From Bacillota bacterium (GTDB taxonomy: Bacteria > Bacillota > Ch66 > Ch109), in NCBI GenBank assembly GCA_013178275.1, contig JABLWZ010000026.1:1-58882 (forward strand): 58,882 nucleotides of DNA. Direction: 5' to 3'. The notes below the pieces were generated by a model. It was not told the origin of the DNA, searched no databases, and saw only the letters and a list, made by a program, of their open reading frames with translations. The position numbers were made by a program, and so were the translations under genes. Below are positions 24,453 through 32,461 of this stretch, in pieces (position 1 is the first letter of the stretch; each line of letters opens with the position of its first letter).

Positions 24453-24535
24453 CCGCAAGGCGAGACGATGGTGATAGGCGGCCCTAAAAAATTTATCAAG
24501 GGGGAGGATACCGCATCGGCAGTTTGAATGAACTG

Positions 24536-25468
24536 TTAAAAAGGCTTCACGTCTTTAATTTTAGTTAAATTATACGGAGTTTCCTGGTACACGTGATAAT
24601 TCAGCCAGTTTGAAAAGAGCAGGTTCGCGTGGCTGCGCCATATTACCCTTGGCGGCCGAGCGGGGTCGTCATCCGGGAAGTAGTTTCGCGGTACCTGTAT
24701 GGGCAGCCCCTTGGCCAGGTCCCGTTCATACTCACTCTTCAGGGTGTGGGCATCATACTCCGAGTGCCCGGTGACAAAGACCTGCCGGCCGTCCCGGCTT
24801 CCCACTATGTAGACCCCGGCTTCGTCCGATTCGACCAGTATCTCTATATCGGGAACTTTTTCCACATCGCTCCGGTGCATCTCGGTGTGGCGTGAGTGAG
24901 GAGCGAAGAAAACGTCGTCAAACCCTCTCAGCAAAGACCGGTTTTTTATGCAGACCCGGTGTTCGAAAACGCCGAACATTTTTTGCGGCAGGGTATTCTT
25001 GGGCACTCCGTAGTGGTAGTACAACCCCGCCTGAGCCCCTACACAGATATGAAAAGTGGAATAGACATGGGTCAGGGTCCACTCCATAATCTCCTTCAGT
25101 TCTTCCCAGTAAGTCCATTCCTCAAACTCCAGCAGCTCCACCGGCGCCCCGGTTATTATCATCCCGTCAAAGCTCTGCTGAGAAATGTCAGCAAACGTTT
25201 GATAAAAATTGTCCAGGTGGTACTGCGAGGTATTTTTGCTCTGGTGGCTTTCGGCTTGGAGCAGCACGATTTCTACCTGCAAAGGCGTGTTCCCCAATAA
25301 CCGGAGCAGCTGAGTCTCAGTCACCTCTTTATTGGGCATCAGATTGAGGATGGCTATCTTTAATGGCCTTATGTCCTGTTGGATGGCCCTTCTTTCGTTC
25401 ATGATGAATATGTTTTCATTTTGTAGTATGCTTTTGGCCGGCAGGTCGTCGGGAATAATGATCGGCAT
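24536..25468 (-). CDS. metA: Homoserine O-acyltransferase, probably acetyl-CoA-specific
   Basis: A 310-residue MetA enzyme that activates homoserine for methionine synthesis. The catalytic Cys is in [10 protein letters not shown], the His in PHSRHTE and the Glu in GHSEYD. In MetA enzymes the residue after GAPV/L decides the acyl donor: Gly gives succinyl-CoA, Glu gives acetyl-CoA (known from B. cereus versus E. coli work). Here [12 protein letters not shown] has Glu, so O-acetylhomoserine is predicted. That fits the acetylhomoserine sulfhydrylase encoded at 40782-42083. The gene is monocistronic-looking, ending before a repeated leader element. Confidence 0.93.
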   Translation of the reverse strand: MPIIIPDDLPAKSILQNENIFIMNERRAIQQDIRPLKIAILNLMPNKEVTETQLLRLLGNTPLQVEIVLLQAESHQSKNTSQYHLDNFYQTFADISQQSFDGMIITGAPVELLEFEEWTYWEELKEIMEWTLTHVYSTFHICVGAQAGLYYHYGVPKNTLPQKMFGVFEHRVCIKNRSLLRGFDDVFFAPHSRHTEMHRSDVEKVPDIEILVESDEAGVYIVGSRDGRQVFVTGHSEYDAHTLKSEYERDLAKGLPIQVPRNYFPDDDPARPPRVIWRSHANLLFSNWLNYHVYQETPYNLTKIKDVKPF

Positions 25469-25565
25469 TTGTTGCTTCCCCCCTTACTTGGTGCTTGGAT
25501 TCCTTTAATGTGTCTCCCGGCGCGTTTTAACTTATCCGCGTCAGGATTGGTCCGTACGCGATACC

Positions 25566-26261
25566 CTACCAGGGTTTATAAAGAATGCGCTCTTTTCCGC
25601 CGCAGAACCTCCGGGTCAGTTCGATCAAGTCCTCGGTGACGGCTTTCAGGTAATCGGAGCTGGCGGCGGGATTGCCCTGCACTATATAGAAGCATTCTCT
25701 GGTATCCAGCGTCACTTTGGTCTTCTCGACCTGCCTGACCTCGAGTCGGCAGATGATGTCGTCGTCATCGTCGATATAGGCGTACTCGCCGAGCCTGACC
25801 GAATCCGGTTCCTGGCTTCCGATGGGCCAAAAACCCTCCTGCCCGGTGGTCATCTTGAGGCGGACATTTCCCCCCAGGCGTTTGACGTCGTGCGCCCCGA
25901 GAGATAAACGGCTTGAAAGCGATACCAGATTATAAATGTCAACCAATAAATTAACCCGTAGAAAACAGCCGGTTTTTAAGAGGTGTTTTAGAAGGTTCTC
26001 CGAGGCGGCTATGGTCTTGCGGTTGGCGCATCCGGCCCGTTCGTGAAGCAGTCGGAACCCCCGCAGCAGCGGATCGCCTTTTATGTTTTCAGACGACAGG
26101 TCCCTGAGCACCGTTTTGACTACCTGTTCCTGGTACAGCTCGAACTCGGGCAAGCTTTCCCGGTTGTCAACCCCCTCCATGACGAAGCAGGCGACCGTGA
26201 GTCCTAAAGCGAGCACATCATCGTCTACATCAAAAGTAATACTGCGGTGACCCGTATTCAT
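25566..26261 (-). CDS. B3/B4 tRNA-binding-domain protein
   Basis: A 231-residue free-standing protein related to the B3/B4 editing domain of phenylalanyl-tRNA synthetase beta chain. Recognisable segments are LLVDIYNLVSLSSRLSLGAHDV and later LEVRQVEKTKVTL. Such proteins are usually annotated as B3/4 domain or tRNA-editing-like, with few members characterised. The ATG at 26261 is preceded by GAGGAGG at a rather long 12-nt spacing; a GTG at 26312 is possible but has a poor site. A promoter is visible at 26345-26373. It has no obvious link to the sulfur genes. Confidence 0.7.
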   Translation of the reverse strand: MNTGHRSITFDVDDDVLALGLTVACFVMEGVDNRESLPEFELYQEQVVKTVLRDLSSENIKGDPLLRGFRLLHERAGCANRKTIAASENLLKHLLKTGCFLRVNLLVDIYNLVSLSSRLSLGAHDVKRLGGNVRLKMTTGQEGFWPIGSQEPDSVRLGEYAYIDDDDDIICRLEVRQVEKTKVTLDTRECFYIVQGNPAASSDYLKAVTEDLIELTRRFCGGKERILYKPW

Positions 26262-26344
26262 GCTTTTCTGCCGCCTCCTCGTATGGGCGCCTGAATATTC
26301 ACCACGCTTCACTATGCATACCCTATTAATTCAGTGCCAGTTTA

Positions 26345-26373
26345 TATATTACAAGTTCTATTTTTTTAGTCAA
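26345..26373 (-). promoter_or_regulatory. Putative promoter of the B3/B4 protein
   Basis: TTGACT (26368-26373), 17-nt spacer, AATATA (26345-26350) on the minus strand. The 320-bp gap 26262-26581 holds this promoter and the terminator at 26486-26513; nothing else was recognised in it. Confidence 0.45.
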
Positions 26374-26485
26374 TACTTACACTGCTGATAATTCTCCTGC
26401 TGTGATGCTTTTTAAGCCCAGTACCTGCCGCCGGGTATCTGATCTCCTTGCGGCAGCAGATGCTTCCCGGCCGGCGGCGGATAAG

Positions 26486-26513
26486 AAAAACTCCTCCGTG
26501 AACCAGGAGGAGT
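26486..26513 (-). terminator. Rho-independent terminator of the YeiH-type unit
   Basis: ACTCCTCC and GGAGGAGT form an 8-bp stem with an 8-nt loop, followed on the minus strand by TTTTT. It lies about 70 nt beyond the stop of the 57-residue protein. Confidence 0.85.
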
Positions 26514-26581
26514 CAGGTTTTTACCAAATGCGCACAGCGGCATATACGTTGGCGTCTTTAGATCAGGTGTAATTACATCTA

Positions 26582-26755
26582 TTATCTGTACAGGCCAAAA
26601 GCGAGGATGAAGACAATCAACAGGATCAAGCCCAGGCCCAACGTATCGTAAATCAGCTTTTTCTCGACCGGAAGCAGGTCGTACCATTCATCTTCCGGCG
26701 CCTCCCGGGTATTTATCGACTGCTGTTCGATTTGATCGTTTTTAACTGCTGCCAT
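26582..26755 (-). CDS. 57-residue single-span membrane protein
   Basis: An ATG after AAGGAGGGACATAT opens a 57-codon frame. The first 38 residues are polar and acidic (EAPEDEWYDLLPVEKKLIYD), and residues 39-54 form one hydrophobic helix (LGLGLILLIVFILAFG). It lies between the YeiH-type transporter (29 nt upstream) and a terminator. Small TM proteins in this position are often accessory subunits of the transporter. No family was recognised, but the strong ribosome site and the amphipathic-to-hydrophobic layout support it as a real gene. Confidence 0.7.
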   Translation of the reverse strand: MAAVKNDQIEQQSINTREAPEDEWYDLLPVEKKLIYDTLGLGLILLIVFILAFGLYR

Positions 26756-26784
26756 ATATGTCCCTCCTTATCAGATAGTTTTGC

Positions 26785-28314
26785 CTAGCCTATTACCGGA
26801 GGCGTGATGCCGCGGTAGAAAATCCAGGAGATAACCAGTCCGACCCATAGGATAAAGAAAAACAGGCTGACGGCGTAAGCCGCTACTATACGCCCCACGC
26901 CTGCGGCCAGAAGTTTCCGAACATTGGTGACCAGTCCGATGGAAAAGAAGCATAAGGCAAAGAATATGGTCCTTAAAACGTTGGCCTCATCCGAACCCGC
27001 CTGGGCGCTTTTTACGATTCCCGGATTAATTACCCCCGCCACCAGTAGGATAAGGAAGGTTAATGCGAAGCCGATGATGAATTTGGGGAAGCGGTCCCAG
27101 ATCTCCCTGACTGAAACCTTGGCGCCCGCTTCCTGAGGCGTGCGTCGGTCGATTCGGAAAACCGACCATATTACCGCCAGAACAAAGGCCCACACACCGA
27201 TAAAAACATCGATAAATAATTTGGTAGTGGTTGTCGCCATCAGTATCCATCCGTCTTCCCATTTAATACCCAGCTCTTTGAGCGCTTTGGCCCGGATCAG
27301 CAGGTCGGTGATCGCGCCGCTGGCCATTGCCCCGCCATCGCTCTTGACGGCCAGTCCCATCCAGGCGCCGGCCACCAGCGGCTCGTGATACAGCACGGCC
27401 TGGGCCAACCAGGGTAGAAAGAGCAGCTCTATGGCCACGAATACAATGATCACAGAAGCTATGACCGCCGGCACGTGCGGCCGGGATCGGATGGCCCCGC
27501 CGGTGGCGATAGCAGCCGAAACACCGCAGATCGATACGCCGGACGCCAGGGGCGCTGCCCATTCCGGGGTAAACTTAAAGAACCTGCGGGCGATAAAATA
27601 AACCACCGGCCAGTAGATCAAATAAGCCTCCAGCACTGCCGCGATTCCCCTGCCGATTACCGTACCGGCGAGCCCCAGGGCTCCCACTGTTTTAATCCCG
27701 ATGGCCGCGCCGAGGATAACGATGCCGGTTTTTATGAACCATTCCGGCTTGGCCGCCTCCTCTAAAAATCTGGCAAGCCCAGGGAAAAAGTTGCCTATAA
27801 TCAGACCGATGATCAAGGCGAAAACAAACCCCAGTTCACCCAGGCTCAAAGACCAGGGTATGTTAAAACCCGCCTGCTTGTCAGGGGTGGCGGCTATGTA
27901 AGCGTTGTTGCCCAAAATTATGCTTATAAAAGTAATCCAGTAGATGATGCTGAAACCGATAACAAATTTTTTTACATTGGACCCTAAAGCCCACGAACCA
28001 ATGGTCGTGATCACCAGCAAAAAAAGATAAGTCAGCAGCGCCGAAGCGATGCCCGATAGTCCCTCGTAGGCTTTGGAAATCGGCGCGATCGATTTGGATA
28101 CGTCTATCCAGACGTTCTGTTTTACCACCCAGCCGAGCAGGTCTATCCCAAATATGGGGCCCAGCCCCAGAATGAAGATAAACAGGCCCAGCCAAACGGC
28201 CCACCAGTCTTCGCTTTTAAATATCGGCTTTTTCAGAAAAATATCATTCCCGGATTCGCTCACCTTTTTCACCCTTTCTTCAGTGGATTTCGCTGTTCTC
28301 CGCCCTTTACTCAC
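26785..28314 (-). CDS. YeiH/YadS-family putative sulfate exporter
   Basis: A 509-residue membrane protein with about 11 helices. The conserved core of PF03601 (YeiH) is seen in FIKTGIVILGAAIGIKTVG, PLASGVSICGVSAAIATGGAI and VKSDGGAMASGAI. It is longer than typical YeiH (about 340) by an N-terminal extension with two or three more helices and a loop in the second half. The family is annotated as a sulfate exporter from sparse data; sulfonate catabolism loci often include it to expel sulfite or sulfate. That fits the neighbouring sulfite reductase and sulfonate-type importer. Its start is not tested by any alternative ribosome site. Confidence 0.8.
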   Translation of the reverse strand: MSKGRRTAKSTEERVKKVSESGNDIFLKKPIFKSEDWWAVWLGLFIFILGLGPIFGIDLLGWVVKQNVWIDVSKSIAPISKAYEGLSGIASALLTYLFLLVITTIGSWALGSNVKKFVIGFSIIYWITFISIILGNNAYIAATPDKQAGFNIPWSLSLGELGFVFALIIGLIIGNFFPGLARFLEEAAKPEWFIKTGIVILGAAIGIKTVGALGLAGTVIGRGIAAVLEAYLIYWPVVYFIARRFFKFTPEWAAPLASGVSICGVSAAIATGGAIRSRPHVPAVIASVIIVFVAIELLFLPWLAQAVLYHEPLVAGAWMGLAVKSDGGAMASGAITDLLIRAKALKELGIKWEDGWILMATTTTKLFIDVFIGVWAFVLAVIWSVFRIDRRTPQEAGAKVSVREIWDRFPKFIIGFALTFLILLVAGVINPGIVKSAQAGSDEANVLRTIFFALCFFSIGLVTNVRKLLAAGVGRIVAAYAVSLFFFILWVGLVISWIFYRGITPPVIG

Positions 28315-28367
28315 GTCGTTCTCTTACCGATAATTAATCGACACCCTTTCCCCCCTCCTTTTCGTAA

Positions 28368-28443
28368 TGGGGCTGGCAGGGGGTGTCGAACCCCCGTCCT
28401 GCTCATAATGAATGAGCCGCTCGTTCCGCTGAGCTATACCAGC
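28368..28443 (-). tRNA. tRNA with anticodon CAT (Met or Ile-lysidine)
   Basis: A 76-nt cloverleaf with encoded CCA. The acceptor is GCTGGTA paired with TGCCAGC, the D stem GCTC/GAGC with a short loop (AGCGGAAC), the anticodon stem GCTCA/TGAGC with loop TTCATTA, and the T arm GGGGG-TTCGACA-CCCCC. The discriminator base is C. G1-C72 excludes an ordinary initiator, which has a mismatch there. Elongator Met or Ile2 (lysidine-modified CAT) cannot be separated confidently. Confidence 0.85.
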
Positions 28444-28516
28444 ACCTCGATCCGTACCGGCTTTTCACCCGTGAGGCAGCCGTGCCGGTCGTTCAGCCAA
28501 CCTTGAATCCGTCCAG

Positions 28517-29326
28517 TCAGAGGGACCGATATTTAGCCCTGAATTCATCGAGTCCGACCCGGTCGATGGTATCAGCGATCCGCTCCCCTTTTTTCCCTAA
28601 ATCCTCGAAGGCTTTTAGAACCTTCTCGACCGCTTTTATGACCTGGCTTTCCGGAATCAGTCCGTCGATTACCTGCCCCAGGCGCGGGTTGCGTCCAATC
28701 TTGCCCCCCACGTACAGCAGGAAGCCTCTTCGCTTCTCCCGCCAGGCTCCGACCGGGCATGAAGCTATGCACTTTCCGTCCATGAGGCATCTCGCCCGGT
28801 CTATGACGGGTTTGTCGTCTATCATGCTTATGGCCCGGTTCGGGCAGGTATCTTCGCATATACCGCAGCCCACGCATTTTTCTTCATCCAGTTTCGGTTC
28901 TACCGCCCCGACCAGGCCGATGTCGTTTACCTGCGGTTTGGCGCATGAGTTCGGGCAGCCTGAAACGCCGATCTTGGTTTTCATCGGCACCTCCCGGCCA
29001 AAAAACACCTGGTCGAGTTTAATCCCGGTTCTGCGGGAATTCATCAGCCCAAAACGGCAGACCTCCCTCCCCGGGCAGGCCATCACGGTCCGAATCCTGG
29101 GGCCGCTGGCCCCGATCTTGAGGCCGTGTTTGTTTAGCTCATCTAACACGGCTTCGCAGTCACCCTGTTTTATCCAGGGTATCTCCACCCCCTGCCGGGT
29201 GGTGATATGCACGTAACCCTTGCCGTACTTTTCCGCCAGCTCAGCCATTTCCCTCAGTTGGGAACTGTCCAGGTTGCCTCCGATGCTGCGGAGGCGGATG
29301 AGAAGCTTTCCCTTCTGCCTCTGCAT
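28517..29326 (-). CDS. Siroheme sulfite reductase, small ferredoxin-containing type
   Basis: A 269-residue nitrite/sulfite reductase-like protein. The siroheme/[4Fe-4S] ligands are CPGREVCRF and GCPNSCAKPQ (CX5C...CX3C). A ferredoxin insert follows with CVGCGICEDTCPN and CLMDGKCIASCP, giving two more [4Fe-4S] sites. It should reduce sulfite to sulfide with six electrons. Coding sense seems to extend 8-12 codons upstream (DYDELKKNGF) without ATG, GTG or TTG before an in-frame stop, so the start at 29326 (poor ribosome site) is uncertain. It sits beside a sulfonate-type importer operon and a tRNA gene. Confidence 0.85.
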   Translation of the reverse strand: MQRQKGKLLIRLRSIGGNLDSSQLREMAELAEKYGKGYVHITTRQGVEIPWIKQGDCEAVLDELNKHGLKIGASGPRIRTVMACPGREVCRFGLMNSRRTGIKLDQVFFGREVPMKTKIGVSGCPNSCAKPQVNDIGLVGAVEPKLDEEKCVGCGICEDTCPNRAISMIDDKPVIDRARCLMDGKCIASCPVGAWREKRRGFLLYVGGKIGRNPRLGQVIDGLIPESQVIKAVEKVLKAFEDLGKKGERIADTIDRVGLDEFRAKYRSL

Positions 29327-29543
29327 GAGGAACCCGTTTTTTTTCAGTTCATCGTAATCCCGGCTCGTATGCTCACCCCCAGCCGCTTTTGTTATTCGTT
29401 AATAGTTTCCTACCGCTTATTTAAGGTTTTATCCAGGACAATAATCAGGCCCTCGACACATTCACTCCAATTAAAGTGTTTCACGCCGCCTGTCCCTTGG
29501 TATGAACTCCGACAAGGGTACTGAGAGATTGCTTGCATTCAAA

Positions 29544-30329
29544 TCAAATAGTAAACACGAATGGTTTTTCGGCTTCTTTAAAGAATTCATCATAAACGGT
29601 TTTTCTAATTCTTACAAAATCATAACTACTGCGATCCCGAGGTCGTGGCAAACTAACTGTAATGGTTTTCTTAATAGTTCCCGGCCGATTAGACATCACA
29701 GCCACCCGATCACCTAGAAAGATTGCCTCATCGATATCATGGGTGACCAGGATCATAGTAGTCCGTTCCGCCTGCCAAATTCGTAAAATTTCTTGCTGCA
29801 TATGGATCCGGGTCAAAGCATCCAGGGCTCCAAAGGGCTCATCAAGAAGCAGTACCCGGGGTCGATTAACCAGAGCCCTGGCAATGGCTACCCGGTGGGC
29901 CATTCCTCCAGATAGTTGATGAGGATAAGTTTTTTCAAAACCTGACAATCCTACCAGATCAATGTGCTCCTGAACTGTTCGTTCTCTTCCCTCCATCTGA
30001 TCGGTCAAACCGAAAGCGACATTATCATAAACAGTAAGCCAAGGTAATAGACGATGCTCCTGAAACACCATACCCCGGTTGATTCCTGGCCCGTTGATCG
30101 GTCTGTCGTCAAGCCGGATCACTCCTTGATACTCTTTTTCCAGACCCACTATAAGACGAAGCAGGGTGCTCTTACCGCAACCGCTAGAGCCTATGATGCT
30201 CAGGAATTCGCCCTGTTTGACTGTCATATTGATGTTTTCCAAGACATCAATAGAGCCGGAATCTATATTAAAACTTTTACTCAACTGTTCTATTTTCAGG
30301 TCATACTTGGACTCAATTACTGAGTTCAT
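29544..30329 (-). CDS. ABC importer ATPase, SsuB/TauB-like (second system)
   Basis: A 261-residue ATPase with Walker A GSSGCGKST, Q-loop MVFQEHRLLPW, signature LSGGMAHRVAIARAL, Walker B VLLLDEPFGALD and H-loop LVTHDIDEAI. The LLPW Q-loop resembles the other SsuB-like ATPase. ATG 30329 is preceded by GGGAGGG and fits better than the earlier in-frame codon at 30347, which overlaps the permease stop. It is the last gene of the metK-to-ATPase series; downstream 29327-29543 carries nothing I recognise. Confidence 0.9.
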   Translation of the reverse strand: MNSVIESKYDLKIEQLSKSFNIDSGSIDVLENINMTVKQGEFLSIIGSSGCGKSTLLRLIVGLEKEYQGVIRLDDRPINGPGINRGMVFQEHRLLPWLTVYDNVAFGLTDQMEGRERTVQEHIDLVGLSGFEKTYPHQLSGGMAHRVAIARALVNRPRVLLLDEPFGALDALTRIHMQQEILRIWQAERTTMILVTHDIDEAIFLGDRVAVMSNRPGTIKKTITVSLPRPRDRSSYDFVRIRKTVYDEFFKEAEKPFVFTI

Positions 30330-30339
30330 AGGGCCCTCC

Positions 30340-31194
30340 CTAACCATTCAAGGTATTTTGATTCCACTTTAGAAAAACTGCTTCTACCCTTCTAATTAAG
30401 ACATCAATGAGAAGGCCGGTTATTCCAATGGACAAAACACCAACCAGCATTATATCGGGTTGAGATAACTCCCGGGAGTACATTATTAAATACCCAATAC
30501 CTGATGATGCTGCTATTAATTCGGCTCCGATAACACTCATCCAGGCAATGCCGATCGCGACCCTTAAACCGGTAAAAATTGATGGCAGAGCGGAAGGAAA
30601 TACTACCTGGCGTAAGATCGTTAATTTCTTTTTTTCCAGGATTTCTGCTACCTCCAAGTACTTTTTGTCAGTATTTTTAATACCTTGAATCACATTAATT
30701 AATGTAGGCCAAAAACTGCCTATCGCAATGACCGTTATCTTAGAAGATTCATCGATACCCATCCATAGAATGAGCATAGGCACCCAGGCAATAATAGGAA
30801 CTGGCCTCAGAAGACCGGTAAGGAGACTGAATGCCTTTTCTACTGTATTAAAAAGGCCCATAAGAACTCCCAGAGTAATTCCCAATAGAGCTCCCAGGAT
30901 ATAACCCTGGATAACCCGGAAAATACTAATCCCCAGGTGACTAAGTAGATCGCCGGATTTCAGTATATCCAGGAGGGTAAGGCTAATGGTAGAAGGAGCT
31001 GGTAGAATAGAGGACCGTATCATGCCTGCCTGGCTAAAGATTTCCCATCCTATCAGTAACACCCCAGGTATAAGCAGGGCTAGAAACGAGCCCTTTACGA
31101 CTGCTGAAAGGCCCCAGAGATTAAAATTCTTGTTTGACCCGGTTCTCAGATAATGCTTCCTGTTCATAATTCTTTCGTAATTTACTACACCCAT
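30340..31194 (-). CDS. ABC importer permease, SsuC/TauC-like (second system)
   Basis: A 284-residue permease with about six TM helices. The coupling loop YLEVAEILEKKKLTILRQVVFPSALPSIFTGL is the BPD_transp_1 EAA region, and IAWMSVIGAELIAASSGIGYLI follows as in SsuC. The start at 31194 is supported by GGGAGG seven bases before ATG. Base composition here is noticeably more AT-rich than in the copper or nitrogenase-like regions, as in the whole stretch 29.5-37.3 kb, suggesting this operon was acquired or has drifted separately. Confidence 0.88.
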   Translation of the reverse strand: MGVVNYERIMNRKHYLRTGSNKNFNLWGLSAVVKGSFLALLIPGVLLIGWEIFSQAGMIRSSILPAPSTISLTLLDILKSGDLLSHLGISIFRVIQGYILGALLGITLGVLMGLFNTVEKAFSLLTGLLRPVPIIAWVPMLILWMGIDESSKITVIAIGSFWPTLINVIQGIKNTDKKYLEVAEILEKKKLTILRQVVFPSALPSIFTGLRVAIGIAWMSVIGAELIAASSGIGYLIMYSRELSQPDIMLVGVLSIGITGLLIDVLIRRVEAVFLKWNQNTLNG

Positions 31195-31258
31195 TAAAAA
31201 ACCTCCCGCCTATACGAAGCCCAGCCTGCCGACCTTCTCAGAATCGGTATGTTTTATG

Positions 31259-32461
31259 TTAGGAGAGCATCTCTACAAAAGCCTTGACCCGAGTAAGCAG
31301 TTGACCGCTGGGAGGCCCCACCTGAAAAGTTCCTTCCAGGCTTATGCTAGGTATTCCCTTCTGGTGAAAGTACTCTCGCTCCATTTCGCGCTCAACCCCG
31401 CTGAATGAGCAGCCTACATAACCATAGAGAATAATCCCCTTGGCATTACTCTTTTTAATCTGATCCTCAATGATATGGCGCTTGTAAACCGAAGCTCCCG
31501 CCAGTTGTCCATCGAGAAGATAGCGCGCCAGGGACTCCGCAGCCGGCAAGTCCTCCTGGAAATCCCTGGCAAATGGTGTGGGAATTACCCACCCCAGAAT
31601 GGCTCCACCAGAATCATCGATGGCTTTATAGACCCCGAATTCCTGACCTCTTCCCCCAGTCCAGAGCAATGGAATCACACGATACGGCTGCTCCCAAGTA
31701 CGGGCGTCTTCCAGTTCGGTAATCAATAAGTCCAGGACCTCCGAATACTCTTCCGGTTTTCCGAAATAATGCCCTGACCCCATAAGTAAAAACATTGTAG
31801 GCAGGCTCTTGATATAAAAGGGATTCTGTAAGCGCAGGTCCATGATCCGGCGAACCTTTTTTATAAACGTGTTTCTGCGCTTAATCTCGAATGTCAGTTT
31901 CTCTTCATCGAGTTCCCGGCCGGTTAACCACCGGGCTGCTGCATGAATTTCGCTAATGAAATACTGCAGTATATGCTCATATCTGGCCTGATCGTAATCG
32001 GGGGGCAGGTAAACAGTATCGATATGATGGACATCGTACCCTTCATTTTTCATCAGTTCCAGTGCCACATTATATGGCTCGCAAGACGCACTAAAACCCA
32101 ACATGCGGTTGATACCGTTGCCCCTGCGCAAATACCATTCCCCGAGTGTAGCCTTAACCATGGAGCATGATTCACGAGGAACCTGGAAATAATCTTCGGA
32201 AATAGTGACCGCCTCCTGGCTGCCCAGCCTGCCTAATTCGGTGAAGGCCACTGGTATTGTGTCACAGGCATAAATCAGCGGGGCCTCCCATAATCCCCAG
32301 GTCCATATCACACTTTTTCCCTGATGAAAAGCCTTCTCGGCATCATAGATATAGGAAACCGCCAGGTCAAACAGTTTTTGAACTCCTCTGGAATAGCTGT
32401 GCATAATGTTGCGGCTGTATTTAATATAATCAAGCTGACTTTTTATCTCGGTTAATTTCAT
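31259..32461 (-). CDS. 2-hydroxyacyl-CoA dehydratase-type (HgdB/double-cubane family) subunit
   Basis: A 400-residue HGD-D family protein. Candidate cluster ligands are spread as in the family: FQVPRESCSMVKATLG, GFSASCEPYN and YGYVGCSFSGVE. WTWGLWEAPLIYACDTIPV is the typical N-terminal motif. Relatives are the dehydratases and the double-cubane cluster protein, which use ATP-driven activases to perform very low-potential reductions. The ATG, preceded by AAGGGAG, overlaps the fused activase gene by 32 nt, so the two proteins are likely subunits of one enzyme. The CoA-thioester substrate role of true dehydratases has no support here, as no CoA transferase is nearby. Confidence 0.82.
   Translation of the reverse strand: MKLTEIKSQLDYIKYSRNIMHSYSRGVQKLFDLAVSYIYDAEKAFHQGKSVIWTWGLWEAPLIYACDTIPVAFTELGRLGSQEAVTISEDYFQVPRESCSMVKATLGEWYLRRGNGINRMLGFSASCEPYNVALELMKNEGYDVHHIDTVYLPPDYDQARYEHILQYFISEIHAAARWLTGRELDEEKLTFEIKRRNTFIKKVRRIMDLRLQNPFYIKSLPTMFLLMGSGHYFGKPEEYSEVLDLLITELEDARTWEQPYRVIPLLWTGGRGQEFGVYKAIDDSGGAILGWVIPTPFARDFQEDLPAAESLARYLLDGQLAGASVYKRHIIEDQIKKSNAKGIILYGYVGCSFSGVEREMEREYFHQKGIPSISLEGTFQVGPPSGQLLTRVKAFVEMLS

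Noticed and set aside
24468..24527. 19-codon open frame MVIGGPKKFIKGEDTASAV
   Set aside because: It has no ribosome site, no family resemblance and lies downstream of a degraded leader copy.
26785..31258. Genomic island inserted at the tRNA gene
   Set aside because: No integrase, direct repeat of the tRNA 3' end or transposase is visible. The AT-rich stretch at 29.5-37.3 kb is noted but not proof of insertion.
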